Below, piece by piece: positions 1 through 8,363 of a stretch of 64,000 nucleotides of DNA. The first letter of the stretch is position 1, and every line of letters starts with the position of its first letter. This DNA comes from an uncultured Dehalococcoidia bacterium (GTDB lineage Bacteria; Chloroflexota; Dehalococcoidia; Lucifugimonadales; UBA3495): assembly GCA_951813535.1 (NCBI GenBank), contig OX638345.1, positions 2,539,158-2,603,157 on the forward strand. Reading direction: 5' to 3'. A model generated the notes under the pieces. The model ran no database searches, was not told the DNA's origin, and was given only the letters and a program-made list of their open reading frames with translations. The position numbers and the translations under genes are program-made.

Positions 1-15
1 CACTCGCACGGCAGT

Positions 16-92
16 GGGCGGTTAGCTCAGTTGGTTAGAGTACTTGCTCGACACGCAAGAGGTCAGTGGTTCGAGTCCACTACCGCCCACCA
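16..92 (+). tRNA. tRNA-Val (GAC), CCA encoded
   Basis: A full cloverleaf can be drawn. The acceptor stem is 16-22 with 82-88, the D arm 25-41, the anticodon stem 43-47 with 55-59, the T arm 65-81, the discriminator A is at 89 and the encoded CCA at 90-92. The seven-base anticodon loop (48-54) reads TCGACAC, which places anticodon GAC (Val) at 50-52. Oddly, position 33 is C (base 49) rather than the nearly universal U33. Sliding the stem to restore U33 destroys the pairing, so GAC is the only good reading. Confidence 0.93.
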
Positions 93-99
93 CTGAACG

Positions 100-132
100 A
101 AAAAATGGGCGGTCTCCCAAGGGAGACCGCCC
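100..132 (-). terminator. rho-independent terminator of the amidohydrolase operon
   Basis: A perfect 12-bp inverted repeat (107-118 with 121-132, two-base loop) lies between the tRNA and the convergent amidohydrolase gene. Read on the minus strand the stem is followed by a run of T (complement of the A run at 100-105), a canonical terminator for the minus-strand operon. It may also stop tRNA transcription from the other side. Confidence 0.85.
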
Positions 133-152
133 GTGCGTTTAATTTCAGGGCA

Positions 153-1007
153 CTAATTTTCCACTTTGGGCGCCCATTTGTAGATGTTGGCCAACGCGCC
201 GCCCATCAATACGGCGCGGTCAGCGTCGGACAGTGTTTCGGTAAGGCGGAAGGCTTCGACTCCCTGCTCGTAGTTCAGCAGGTTTACGGCTCGAGTCCAG
301 TCAGTGCCCCAGATGCAGCGCTCCAGCCCAAAGGCATCGAAAATCCGGTGCAAGGGTTCCCAGATATCGGGATAGGGAAAGGGCTCGTGGGCCAACGTGC
401 CGGCTCCGGAGATCTTGATGGCGACGTTGTCGCACTCGGCGAGGGCCAGGACGTTGGGCAGGTCGGCCCACGGTTCCGGCGGCGCGGGAGGCTCAAATGG
501 CTGGGCCAGTCCGAGGTGATCGACGATTAGCTGCGTATCTGGATTGCGTCGGGCCAGTTCCAGCATCAACGGAAGCTTGCCGGAGCACATGAGGTTAACC
601 GGAACCCCGGCGCGGCCGCCGGCGGCGATGATCTGGTTCACGCCGGGATGGTCGGCCTCGTAGTCCACGTCCCGCAGCATGATGCGCGCGCCGACCACGC
701 CGGGCCGACCGGTCCACTCCGCCATCTCCTCGTCGATCGACGGTGATTCGGGATCGAAGGGTCGGACCAAACCGAATTTGTTGGGATGCTGATCGTAGAC
801 CTCCAGGGCGTAGCTGGCGTCATAACGATACATCGCGAACGGCGAGATCAGGATCGCGCCGTCAACGCCGACGGCATCCATGGCGGCGACCATATCGTCG
901 CCGGTTGCCTGATCCGGGCCCTGCAGGTAGCCGGCCCAGGGGCGTGCGGGGGTATTGAGTTCGTAGCAGTGGACCTGGCAGTCGATCGTTAGAGTTCTGT
1001 CGGCCAT
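153..1007 (-). CDS. amidohydrolase family 2 protein
   Basis: A 284-residue metal-dependent hydrolase of the amidohydrolase-2 (PF04909-like) TIM-barrel type. These enzymes hydrolyse lactones or decarboxylate aromatic acids; the substrate here cannot be told. Visible signatures are an N-terminal DCQVHCY in place of the usual DxHxH, a central VDHLG that carries the barrel His, and a C-terminal WGTDW where the family has GSDW, with the metal-ligand Asp. I place the start at 1007, not at an upstream ATG, because a strong AAGGAGGAT ribosome-binding site sits just before it. It is the last gene of a minus-strand trio with a VOC protein and a hydroxyisobutyrate dehydrogenase homologue, which suggests a small catabolic operon. 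Family is confident, substrate unknown. Confidence 0.88.
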   Translation of the reverse strand: MADRTLTIDCQVHCYELNTPARPWAGYLQGPDQATGDDMVAAMDAVGVDGAILISPFAMYRYDASYALEVYDQHPNKFGLVRPFDPESPSIDEEMAEWTGRPGVVGARIMLRDVDYEADHPGVNQIIAAGGRAGVPVNLMCSGKLPLMLELARRNPDTQLIVDHLGLAQPFEPPAPPEPWADLPNVLALAECDNVAIKISGAGTLAHEPFPYPDIWEPLHRIFDAFGLERCIWGTDWTRAVNLLNYEQGVEAFRLTETLSDADRAVLMGGALANIYKWAPKVEN

Positions 1008-1075
1008 CGTATCCTCCTTACGGAATGAGGGAATTGGATGCGGCACGGATGGTTGCCGGATCAGTGGGCATGGGT

Positions 1076-1486
1076 TCAGTTGCTCAACATCCAGTTGACG
1101 CCGAATTTGTCGGTGCACATGCCGAAGTAGGCGCCCCAGAACATTTCCTGTGGCTCCATGGCCACGTTGCCGCCTTCGGCCAGGGAGGCAAACAGCCGGT
1201 CGGTTTCGTCTCGGCTGTCCGTGGAGATGCTGATGGAGAAATTGTTGCCGGCGATGGGCGGCGGCCCGAAGGCGGAGCAGGTGTCGCTGCCCATCAGCAC
1301 GCCGCCAGCGACGGGCAGGGACACGTGCATAACACGGCTCAACTCATGCTCCGGCAGGGGTGGCATATCCGACGGGCCGTCGGCGAAGGTCGAGAGGGTG
1401 GCGAACTCGCCACCAAAAACCGAGCGGTAAAACTCAAAGGCTTCGCGGCAATTGTCTTCGAAATGCAAATATGCGTTGAGGTCCAT
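1076..1486 (-). CDS. VOC/PhnB-like (glyoxalase superfamily) protein
   Basis: A 136-residue protein of the PhnB/3-demethylubiquinone-methyltransferase-like branch of the vicinal oxygen chelate superfamily. It opens with a LHFEDNCREAFEFYRSVFGG segment typical of these proteins and ends with FGVNWMLS. Members bind small molecules or catalyse isomerisation or lyase steps; most, including this one, have no assigned substrate. The start at 1486 follows a CGGAG ribosome-binding site; the open frame upstream has no such site. It lies 58 bases after the dehydrogenase gene and 68 bases before the amidohydrolase gene on the same strand, so co-transcription is likely. Confidence 0.85.
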   Translation of the reverse strand: MDLNAYLHFEDNCREAFEFYRSVFGGEFATLSTFADGPSDMPPLPEHELSRVMHVSLPVAGGVLMGSDTCSAFGPPPIAGNNFSISISTDSRDETDRLFASLAEGGNVAMEPQEMFWGAYFGMCTDKFGVNWMLSN

Positions 1487-1544
1487 CAATTGCTCCGGAT
1501 AGTGGGTAAAGGGTGGCGCCAGTCGTGCCAGCCGATGGCACCGT

Positions 1545-2498
1545 TTATTCGTCGTCGGGGTGGGTGGTGATGAAGCGGCCGGCGCGAGCCGGGTCAACAT
1601 GGGGCGCGCGCACCTCGACGCCGGCCTGCTCTTCCTGCAACCGGACGGTGATACTGCTGTCTAACTCGGCCCAACCGCGATTCATCGCCTGCATTGCGAT
1701 CTGCTCGGCCAATGTGGACATCGGCATGGGCACGTCGTACTCCCGCGCCAACTCCGTCGCCAGCGAGATGTCCTTGTAGGCCAGGTTCAGCGCGAAACTC
1801 GCCGGTTCAAACTCTCCACGAAACATCGTTCGTACCAACCCCTCGTGGAGTACCCGCATGCGCCCGAGCGAACCGCGGCGGATGCACTCCCAGAGGGCCT
1901 CGGGCTCGACTCCGGCCTTTACGCCCAAGGTCATGCCCTCCGCGATGGCCTGCCTCACGCTGTGCCCAATCATGTTGTGCACCAACTTCGCCACGCTCCC
2001 GGCCCCAATCTCCCCAGCGTAGAACACCTTGTCCCCAAACGCATCCAATATCGGCTTCACACGCTCGAACACCTCACGGTCTCCTCCCACCATCACCGCC
2101 AGGTTCCCCGACGCCGCTCCCGTCTTCCCTCCGCTCACCGGCGCGTCCAGCACGTGACATCCCTTCGCCCGAAACTTCGGCTCAATCTCCCGGATCAGCG
2201 TCGGCCGGCTCGACGACAGGTCAATGTACACGCTCCCCGGTTTGATCCCCTCCAGCACTCCCTCCGCTCCCGTCGACACCGCCTCCACCTCGTATGGACC
2301 CGGCAGCGACGTGAAGGTCACGTCGCTGGCCTCCGCCACCTCAGCCGGCGTGTTCGCCAGGCGAGCGCCACCTTCCAGCAATGGCAGCGCCGCCTCCTCG
2401 CGCAAATCGTAGACGATCATCGGGTAGCCGGCCCTTTGAATGTTGGCCGACATCCCCCCGCCCATGTTGCCCAAACCAATGAATCCTACAGTTTCCAT
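1545..2498 (-). CDS. NAD(P)-dependent 3-hydroxyisobutyrate dehydrogenase family oxidoreductase
   Basis: A 317-residue beta-hydroxyacid dehydrogenase. The N-terminal Rossmann motif GFIGLGNMG is at residues 5-13. The substrate-binding segment APVSGGKTGAASG and the catalytic-lysine helix (GAGSVAKLVHNM) follow in the family order. Members oxidise 3-hydroxyisobutyrate, tartronate semialdehyde or related short hydroxy acids; the exact substrate is not visible. An ATG six codons upstream (2516) is also in frame, but GGAG is placed to serve the 2498 start. It is the first gene of the minus-strand trio and is divergent from cca. Confidence 0.88.
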   Translation of the reverse strand: METVGFIGLGNMGGGMSANIQRAGYPMIVYDLREEAALPLLEGGARLANTPAEVAEASDVTFTSLPGPYEVEAVSTGAEGVLEGIKPGSVYIDLSSSRPTLIREIEPKFRAKGCHVLDAPVSGGKTGAASGNLAVMVGGDREVFERVKPILDAFGDKVFYAGEIGAGSVAKLVHNMIGHSVRQAIAEGMTLGVKAGVEPEALWECIRRGSLGRMRVLHEGLVRTMFRGEFEPASFALNLAYKDISLATELAREYDVPMPMSTLAEQIAMQAMNRGWAELDSSITVRLQEEQAGVEVRAPHVDPARAGRFITTHPDDE

Positions 2499-2606
2499 GG
2501 CGATTTTTCGCTCCATCGATCAAGATAACGCCGGAAGTATAGCGCACCTCGCGGGTACTCTCGGGTGTCGGCCAGATTGGGCGTAAATGATGCAAAAGTA
2601 TCTGTG

Positions 2607-2635
2607 TTGCCGGGCCGGGATGCTTGCGATACACT
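2607..2635 (+). promoter_or_regulatory. probable sigma70 promoter of cca
   Basis: TTGCCG at 2607-2612 and TACACT at 2630-2635 are separated by 17 bases, and initiation is expected near 2642. This supports an ATG start at 2669 for cca, because the longer TTG start at 2624 would lie upstream of the transcript. Confidence 0.45.
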
Positions 2636-2668
2636 CTATCCGGTCATGGTGAGCGAACCAAATACAAA

Positions 2669-3931
2669 ATGCTGACATCTACAGGCGTGACAACAACCGG
2701 TGGCGATGACAACGGCGAGGCCGTTGATTGCCACCGGTTCATTTTGGACCGCGTTGCTCGTATAGCAGACGACTCTGGGTTCAAGGCTTACCTCGTGGGC
2801 GGACCGGTGCGAGACCGTCTGCTGGGTGTGCCGACCACCGACCTCGACATCACCGTGGTCGGCGACGCCACGGCGGTGGCAACGAGGCTCGCGGCGGACG
2901 TCACGGGGCACTTGACGTTGCACCAGAGATTCGGGACTGCCACCGTAACCACGGGTTCATCCACGATCGACCTGGTCACGGCGCGGCGGGAAACTTACCC
3001 GTCTCCGGGAGTCCTCCCTGACGTGCAGCCGGGTGACATTCAAGACGACCTGGCGCGGCGGGACTTCACCATCAACGCGATGGCAATGGCTCTGCCCGCC
3101 CTTGGCGAGGAATTGGTGGATCCGCACGGAGGTCGTACCGACCTTGACTCGGGGGTCATCCGCGTTCTTCACCCCGACAGTTTCCGCGACGACCCGACGA
3201 GGATGCTGCGGGCGATGCGATACGCCGCCCGGTTTGGATTCACGGTTGAGCCGGATACGGCCCGGATGTTGTCTGAAGGGCTGAACGCGCGGGCATTGGC
3301 GACACTGAGCGCAGACCGGTTGCGGCACGAGTTGGAGCGCATGCTGCAGGAGCCGAACCCGGCGGCGTCATTGCGGCTGGCCGACGCCTCCGGTGTCCTG
3401 CCGGCCATCCATCCGGCATTGACGGCAAGTCATCTGCCGGAGCTCGTCGGCGACCGGGCCACACCATTGACGTGGCTGGCGGTGTTGGCCTGGCCCCTGA
3501 GCGCGGACGAGGGCGCGGCCCTGGGCGCACGGCTCAACACGCCATCCGATTGGACGCGGGTGATCACGGATACGGCGCGGACCCGCGCGGTGGCGCCGGC
3601 GCTCGGAACCAACGGTGGCGATGCGTTGGAGCCCTCCGACGTATGCACGCTTCTGGACGGCCTGGCTCCGGATGCCTTGAGAGGAGCAATCATGATGGCC
3701 GGCGCCGCCGCTGCGGACCGTATCAGCCGCTACCTGAACGAATGGTGGTCGGTGGCGCCACGGCTCAGGGGCAACGACCTGTTGGCGTTGGGGGTTCCGG
3801 CCGGCCCCGTGGTGGGAGAAGCGCTGCGTGAGTTACGCAAGGCGCGCCTGGACGGAGTGACGCATTCCGTTCAGGATGAGGAAAATCTGGCCCGAAGGTG
3901 GGCGCAAGATTCAGATAAAATCTCGTGTTAA
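2669..3931 (+). CDS. cca: CCA tRNA nucleotidyltransferase / poly(A) polymerase family
   Basis: A 420-residue class II nucleotidyltransferase that adds or repairs the tRNA 3' CCA end (or a poly(A)-polymerase paralogue). The nucleotidyltransferase signature GGPVRD is at residues 44-49 and the metal-binding DLD at 58-60. RRDFTINAMA and RLRHELERM follow, as in the head and neck domains. The C-terminal body is poorly conserved and no HD domain is visible. The neighbouring tRNA-Val encodes its CCA, so repair may be the main role for that tRNA. The start was chosen from the promoter position; an in-frame TTG at 2624 is the alternative. Confidence 0.88.
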   Translation: MLTSTGVTTTGGDDNGEAVDCHRFILDRVARIADDSGFKAYLVGGPVRDRLLGVPTTDLDITVVGDATAVATRLAADVTGHLTLHQRFGTATVTTGSSTIDLVTARRETYPSPGVLPDVQPGDIQDDLARRDFTINAMAMALPALGEELVDPHGGRTDLDSGVIRVLHPDSFRDDPTRMLRAMRYAARFGFTVEPDTARMLSEGLNARALATLSADRLRHELERMLQEPNPAASLRLADASGVLPAIHPALTASHLPELVGDRATPLTWLAVLAWPLSADEGAALGARLNTPSDWTRVITDTARTRAVAPALGTNGGDALEPSDVCTLLDGLAPDALRGAIMMAGAAAADRISRYLNEWWSVAPRLRGNDLLALGVPAGPVVGEALRELRKARLDGVTHSVQDEENLARRWAQDSDKISC

Positions 3932-3966
3932 CGTCCGCATATCGCGGATTGCAGGGAGGTAGTGCA

Positions 3967-4197
3967 GTGGCAACCATATTCCAGGTGTCAGGTCCGGTTT
4001 ACTGTGTAGTGTGCAACGACGAACTCGACGGGCCACACCGGTCAACCTGCCAGATGTGCGGCGGGCCGTTCCACCAGCCGTGGTCTCCGGACAGTGATGC
4101 GCCACGGTGCGGCAAGGCCGCGAGCCATGACGAAACACTGGCCGTCGTGTTCCTGTGCCAGGACTGCTACAAAAACCGACGGCCTCCGTCACAGTGA
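3967..4197 (+). CDS. small zinc-ribbon protein
   Basis: A 76-residue protein with three CxxC knuckles (CVVC, CQMC, CQDC) plus a further Cys and His between the last two, a likely two-zinc ribbon or treble-clef fold. The start is GTG at 3967, preceded at ideal distance by AGGGAGGT; the open frame extends further upstream without a ribosome-binding site. The stop lies only 25 bases before the next gene, so the two are probably co-transcribed. No enzymatic motif is visible; such proteins often bind nucleic acid or a protein partner. I do not recognise a named family. Confidence 0.75.
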   Translation: MATIFQVSGPVYCVVCNDELDGPHRSTCQMCGGPFHQPWSPDSDAPRCGKAASHDETLAVVFLCQDCYKNRRPPSQ

Positions 4198-4222
4198 CGG
4201 AACCAAGGAGGGCAAACCAGCA

Positions 4223-5260
4223 ATGAAAGCCGTTTACATCGAAGCGCACGGAGACGTCGGGGTGCTTCAATACGGGGATCGCCCAGATCCGACGCCGGGG
4301 CCATCGGACGTAGTGGTCAGGGTCGGCGCCAGCGCGCTCAACCGGCTGGACATTTTCACCAGGGAAGGGCAGAGGGGACTGGAACGGGAATTTCCACCGC
4401 CGCTGATCCTGGGCGGCGACACGGCCGGCGAAGTCGTGGCGGTCGGCGCGGGTGTCAATACCCTGAATGTTGGCGACCGGGTTGTGGTGAACCCGAGGCT
4501 GTCCTGTGGCGTCTGCCAATGGTGCGGCTCCGGTCGGGATGACCTGTGCCGGCGCAGCCGGTTCCTCGGAACGGCGATGGACGGCAGCTACGCCGAACTT
4601 GTCGTGGTTCCGGAGGTAAACGCGTACAAACTGGACGGCAGCGTGTCCCTCGCGGACGCCGCCGCAGTTCCCACCACGTACCTTCCAGTTTGGAACATGG
4701 CGGTGCGCCGGGCGGCGCTGCAACCGTGGGAAACCGCGCTGGTATTTTCGGCTTCGGCCGGCGTGGGCGCGGCGGCGATCCAGGTGTTCAAAAACGTGGT
4801 CGGCTCAACCGTGATCGCCACCACCAGCACCCCGGAGAAGGCGGAACTGGCCCGAAGCCTGGGCGCGGACCACGTGATCAATTACAACGAAGAGGACATC
4901 ACGCAACGAGTCCGCGAAATCACCGGCGGAGCCGGTGTGGATCTGCTGGTCGACCATGTTGGTGCGGATGTATGGTCGCACGGTTTCCGTGCGTTGCGTC
5001 CGGGCGGGCGGTACTGCATTTGCGGGGCAACCAGCGGACTGCGGGCCGAGTTGCACCTGGGCCTGTTGTTCAGCCGTCAGATCGAAATCTACGGCGGCTA
5101 CATGGGTTCCCGCGAGGACATGCGCCAGATCGTGACCAGCCTGAATCGCGGGGTCATCAAGCCGGCCATCCACCGCACCTACCCGCTCGCCAACGCCGCC
5201 GACGCGCACAATGACATGGAGGCGACGAACTTCTTTGGCAAGTTGATACTCGAGCCGTAA
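4223..5260 (+). CDS. zinc-type alcohol dehydrogenase / quinone oxidoreductase family (MDR)
   Basis: A 345-residue medium-chain dehydrogenase/reductase. Near residues 90-115 a Cys-rich lobe (CGVCQWCGSGRDDLCRRS) carries the structural-zinc cysteines. The nucleotide-binding stretch SASAGVGAAAIQVFK follows near residue 175. The usual catalytic-zinc Cys is replaced by Asn in SALNRLDIF, as in quinone-reductase-like MDR proteins, so the enzyme probably reduces enones or quinones with NADPH rather than oxidising alcohols. A strong AAGGAGG precedes the start. It follows the zinc-ribbon gene and ends before a strong hairpin. Confidence 0.87.
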   Translation: MKAVYIEAHGDVGVLQYGDRPDPTPGPSDVVVRVGASALNRLDIFTREGQRGLEREFPPPLILGGDTAGEVVAVGAGVNTLNVGDRVVVNPRLSCGVCQWCGSGRDDLCRRSRFLGTAMDGSYAELVVVPEVNAYKLDGSVSLADAAAVPTTYLPVWNMAVRRAALQPWETALVFSASAGVGAAAIQVFKNVVGSTVIATTSTPEKAELARSLGADHVINYNEEDITQRVREITGGAGVDLLVDHVGADVWSHGFRALRPGGRYCICGATSGLRAELHLGLLFSRQIEIYGGYMGSREDMRQIVTSLNRGVIKPAIHRTYPLANAADAHNDMEATNFFGKLILEP

Positions 5261-5282
5261 TCAGGCAATGGCAGGAAGCATC

Positions 5283-5304
5283 GGGGCGGCTCGTCGGCCG
5301 CCCC
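5283..5304. terminator. hairpin between convergent genes
   Basis: A perfect 8-bp GC-rich inverted repeat (5283-5290 with 5297-5304, six-base loop) lies midway between the convergent ADH and proS genes. The T tract is weak on both sides (TCTTCGTGT on plus), so it may be an inefficient or factor-assisted terminator. Confidence 0.55.
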
Positions 5305-5339
5305 TCTTCGTGTCAACCTGTCCCTGACTGAGCCAGCGA

Positions 5340-7043
5340 TCAGTCCGGTTGAATCAATCCGTTAACGGCGCTGACGACGTCGTCCAGCGCGACCATATCG
5401 GCATCCTCAGCAGTGCGCCCGCGCACCTCCACCGCAGACTGGCGCAGGTTGCGCGGGCTCACCACCAGACGAACGGGCAGACCGATGAGATCGGCGTCGT
5501 TGAACTTGACGCCGGCGGCCGCGTCGGCGCGGTCATCGAACAGGACCTCGATACCGGCGGCCCACAGGCGATCGTACAGGTCGGTGGCGGCCGCCGCGAC
5601 GGCTTCGTCGGACATGTTCAGCGCCACCAGGTGGACATCGTAAGGGGCAATGGGCGCGGGAAATACAATGCCACGCTCGTCGTGGTTCTGCTCGATGGCG
5701 GCGGCGAGGATCCTGCTGACGCCGATGCCGTAGCAACCCATGGTGATGGGCTGCTGCCCGCCGTCCGAGTCCAGGTAGTATGCGCCCAGCGCCTCGCTGA
5801 AGAACGTGCCCAGCTTGAAGATGTGGCCGACCTCAACGCCTCGCGTGAACTCCAGGTCCGCACCGCAGTCGGCGCACCGGTGACCAGGTTCGGTGAGGGC
5901 AATGTCGGTGACCAGATCGGCGTCGAAGTCGCGCGGGTAGTTGGCGTTGCGGTAGTGGGTGTCGTTTTTGTTGGCGCCGACTACGAAGTTGCCGCCGTTG
6001 GAAATCGAGCTGTCAGCAATCCGGCGCACTTTGGTGATCCCGATGGCAGAGGCTGAACCGGCGACGATGCCGGCGGCGGCGACCTCCTCGTCTTCGGCCA
6101 GGCGCAACTCGTTGCAGTGGAGGGCATTCTTCAGCTTGACCTCGTTGACCTCCAGATCGCCGCGAATGGTGACGAACACGACCTCGCCATCGGCGGAGTA
6201 GAACACTGCCTTCAGGGTTTGCGCCTCGTCGACGCCCAGGAACTCGCACAGGGAGGCGATGGTCTTCATGCCCGGAGTGCTGACTTCCTCCAGAGGTAGT
6301 GGATCAGGAACCGGCTGATCGGGATATACGCCAGCGGCCTTTTCGGCGTTGGCCGCGTATCCGCAGGACGGGCAGGTGATCACCGTGTCCTCGCCCGTGT
6401 CGGTGGGCAGCAGGAACTCGTGGGAGTCCTTGCCGCCGATGGCGCCGCTGTCGGCCTCAGCCATCACCACCGGGATGCTGCAACGCCGGAACACGTTCCG
6501 ATAGGCCTGTGCCATCGCCTGATAGGACACGTCCAGGCCCTCGTCGCCAGCGTCGAACGAGTAGGCGTCCTTCATGGTGAACTCACGGACGCGCACCAGG
6601 CCGGCGCGGGGTCGCGGTTCATCCCGGAACTTGGTCTGCATCTGGTAGAGGATCACGGGCAGGTCGCGATAGCTCTGCACGTTGCCCTTGACGATGTTGG
6701 TGACCACTTCCTCGTGGGTGGGCGCCAGGGCCAGGGGCCGGCCCCGCCGGTCTTCCAGCGAGAACATGTTGTCGCCGAAAGCGGCAGCCCGTCCGCTCTG
6801 CTCCCAGAGTTCCATAGGCTGCAGCGCGGGCATACGAAGTTCCTGGCTGCCGGCGGCGTCCATTTCTTCCCGGACGATCTGCTCGATCTTCCGGAGGGAG
6901 CGCCAGGCCAGGGGCAGATAGGCGTAAATGCCGGCGGCGACCTGCTGGATGAGACCGGCCCGCAGCATCAGGCGATGGCTGGCGGTTTCAGCTTCGGGCG
7001 GGTCGTCGCGGAGGGTACGGGTGACGAGACGGGAGATACGCAT
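5340..7043 (-). CDS. proS: prolyl-tRNA synthetase, bacterial type with editing domain
   Basis: A 567-residue class II aminoacyl-tRNA synthetase that charges tRNA-Pro. Motif 2 (FRDEPRPRAGLVRVREFTMK) is near residues 138-157. A YbaK-like editing insertion spans roughly residues 225-385, and motif 3 (GCYGIGVSR) and an anticodon-binding domain complete the C-terminus. The length matches the long bacterial ProS type. The start is at an ATG with MRISRLVTRTLRDDP, as in homologues. It is on the minus strand downstream of the monooxygenase gene (48-base gap). Confidence 0.97.
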   Translation of the reverse strand: MRISRLVTRTLRDDPPEAETASHRLMLRAGLIQQVAAGIYAYLPLAWRSLRKIEQIVREEMDAAGSQELRMPALQPMELWEQSGRAAAFGDNMFSLEDRRGRPLALAPTHEEVVTNIVKGNVQSYRDLPVILYQMQTKFRDEPRPRAGLVRVREFTMKDAYSFDAGDEGLDVSYQAMAQAYRNVFRRCSIPVVMAEADSGAIGGKDSHEFLLPTDTGEDTVITCPSCGYAANAEKAAGVYPDQPVPDPLPLEEVSTPGMKTIASLCEFLGVDEAQTLKAVFYSADGEVVFVTIRGDLEVNEVKLKNALHCNELRLAEDEEVAAAGIVAGSASAIGITKVRRIADSSISNGGNFVVGANKNDTHYRNANYPRDFDADLVTDIALTEPGHRCADCGADLEFTRGVEVGHIFKLGTFFSEALGAYYLDSDGGQQPITMGCYGIGVSRILAAAIEQNHDERGIVFPAPIAPYDVHLVALNMSDEAVAAAATDLYDRLWAAGIEVLFDDRADAAAGVKFNDADLIGLPVRLVVSPRNLRQSAVEVRGRTAEDADMVALDDVVSAVNGLIQPD

Positions 7044-7091
7044 GGATCACACCACCGGGCGGGTTGGAGTTAGAAAAAATCCACCGGACGA

Positions 7092-8336
7092 TCAACCCAT
7101 CGGGTTGACGTCAGGCAGACCGAGGCGGAACTGGCCGAGGTTGTCGTAGGCGCTGGTGTTGACCATGAAGTGCTGGGCCGCCGCGTTGATGTCGCGCATG
7201 CAACGCTGCAGGACCCGATCATTGTAGATGGCGTTGCCGCCGCCGTACCGAAAGGCGGCGGTGGTCACCTGGCAGGCGATATCGGTGGCGTAGACGCAGG
7301 CGCCACGCAGACGCAGTTGCCGCTCAAGGTCAGGGCGCTCGTGGCGCAGACAGAACTCCCAGGCGTCCTCTATCGCCTCGCGGCAAAGGGCGCGGGCGGC
7401 GCGAAGCTGCTGGTCGCATTTGCCCAGGTCGTGATGCAAAGCGCCGCGCTGGGCAATGGTCGAGGTCAGGTAGCCGCGCTGGTAGGATCCCGCCTGCTGC
7501 GAAATCTCGTCCAGAGCGCGGCGGGCCACGCCCAGGGCGAATGCCGCGTGATCCGGCGTGACGAAACCGGGTCGGCCCAGCCAGAACAGCGGGCCGCCCT
7601 TGCGGGGATCCGTGGACATCAGGTCGAAGGCCATCTCTTCGGGAACGAAATAATCGTCGAAGACGAAGTCGCGGCTGCCGGTCCCCTTCAGACCCATGAC
7701 CTGCCAGTTGTCCAGGAACTGCACGTCGGCAATGGGCGCGGCGAAGATCATGTGCTCGCGGCCCGGCCCATCATCTCTCACTATGCGGAACCCAGCCAGC
7801 AGCCAGGAAGAATGGGCCGAGCCGCTGGCGAAAGGCCAACGCCCACTCACTCTCCACCCGCCGTCAACCGGGGTTGCCGATCCGCGCGGGATGATGGCGC
7901 CGGATGCGATGGGCATTCCCCCGTCGCCGAAGATGCGCTCGACGCCAGCGTCGGGAAGGAACGCCCCCAGCCATGACGCGCTGGTGCTGTTGATGAAGGC
8001 GCACCAGCCGGCCGAGGGGTTGATGTAGCAGAGTTCGTCGCAGAGCTCGAGGTAGAGCTGGGGATCGACTTCAGGGCCGCCCAGTTCGCGGGGGACCTTC
8101 AACGAAAGCAGACCCTCGCGGTACAGCGCCACCACCGACGGCCACGATAGCGTCTCGTTGGCGTCGTTGTCCTCGGCGTCGGCCTCCAGGATGGGACGGA
8201 TGCGGGCGATGGCGTCCAGCAGATGGCGGCGCAGTGGCTCCCGCTCCGTGGGAAGCGCCGGGATGCCGTGGGCTTCCAGCGAGGTAACGTCGCTCGGAAT
8301 GATCCCTCCGGCGATTGCGGCGGCGGTGGTGGTCAT
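7092..8336 (-). CDS. acyl-CoA dehydrogenase-fold flavin-dependent oxidoreductase or monooxygenase
   Basis: A 414-residue protein with the acyl-CoA dehydrogenase fold: an N-terminal helical domain, the central beta domain (GRWPFASGSAHSSWLLAG), and a C-terminal helical domain with an RYGGGNAIYN segment. The spacing and sequence resemble the HsaA/DszC-like group, which uses reduced flavin to hydroxylate substrates, more than classical acyl-CoA dehydrogenases. No flavin reductase is adjacent. It lies on the minus strand between ispG and proS and may share their transcript. Substrate unknown. Confidence 0.8.
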   Translation of the reverse strand: MTTTAAAIAGGIIPSDVTSLEAHGIPALPTEREPLRRHLLDAIARIRPILEADAEDNDANETLSWPSVVALYREGLLSLKVPRELGGPEVDPQLYLELCDELCYINPSAGWCAFINSTSASWLGAFLPDAGVERIFGDGGMPIASGAIIPRGSATPVDGGWRVSGRWPFASGSAHSSWLLAGFRIVRDDGPGREHMIFAAPIADVQFLDNWQVMGLKGTGSRDFVFDDYFVPEEMAFDLMSTDPRKGGPLFWLGRPGFVTPDHAAFALGVARRALDEISQQAGSYQRGYLTSTIAQRGALHHDLGKCDQQLRAARALCREAIEDAWEFCLRHERPDLERQLRLRGACVYATDIACQVTTAAFRYGGGNAIYNDRVLQRCMRDINAAAQHFMVNTSAYDNLGQFRLGLPDVNPMG

Positions 8337-8363
8337 GGGGACAAGATGCGGTCGGGGCGAGGA

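Noticed and set aside
2624-2668. TTG start of cca at 2624
   Set aside because: A promoter at 2607-2635 would place this codon upstream of the transcript start; ATG at 2669 is preferred.
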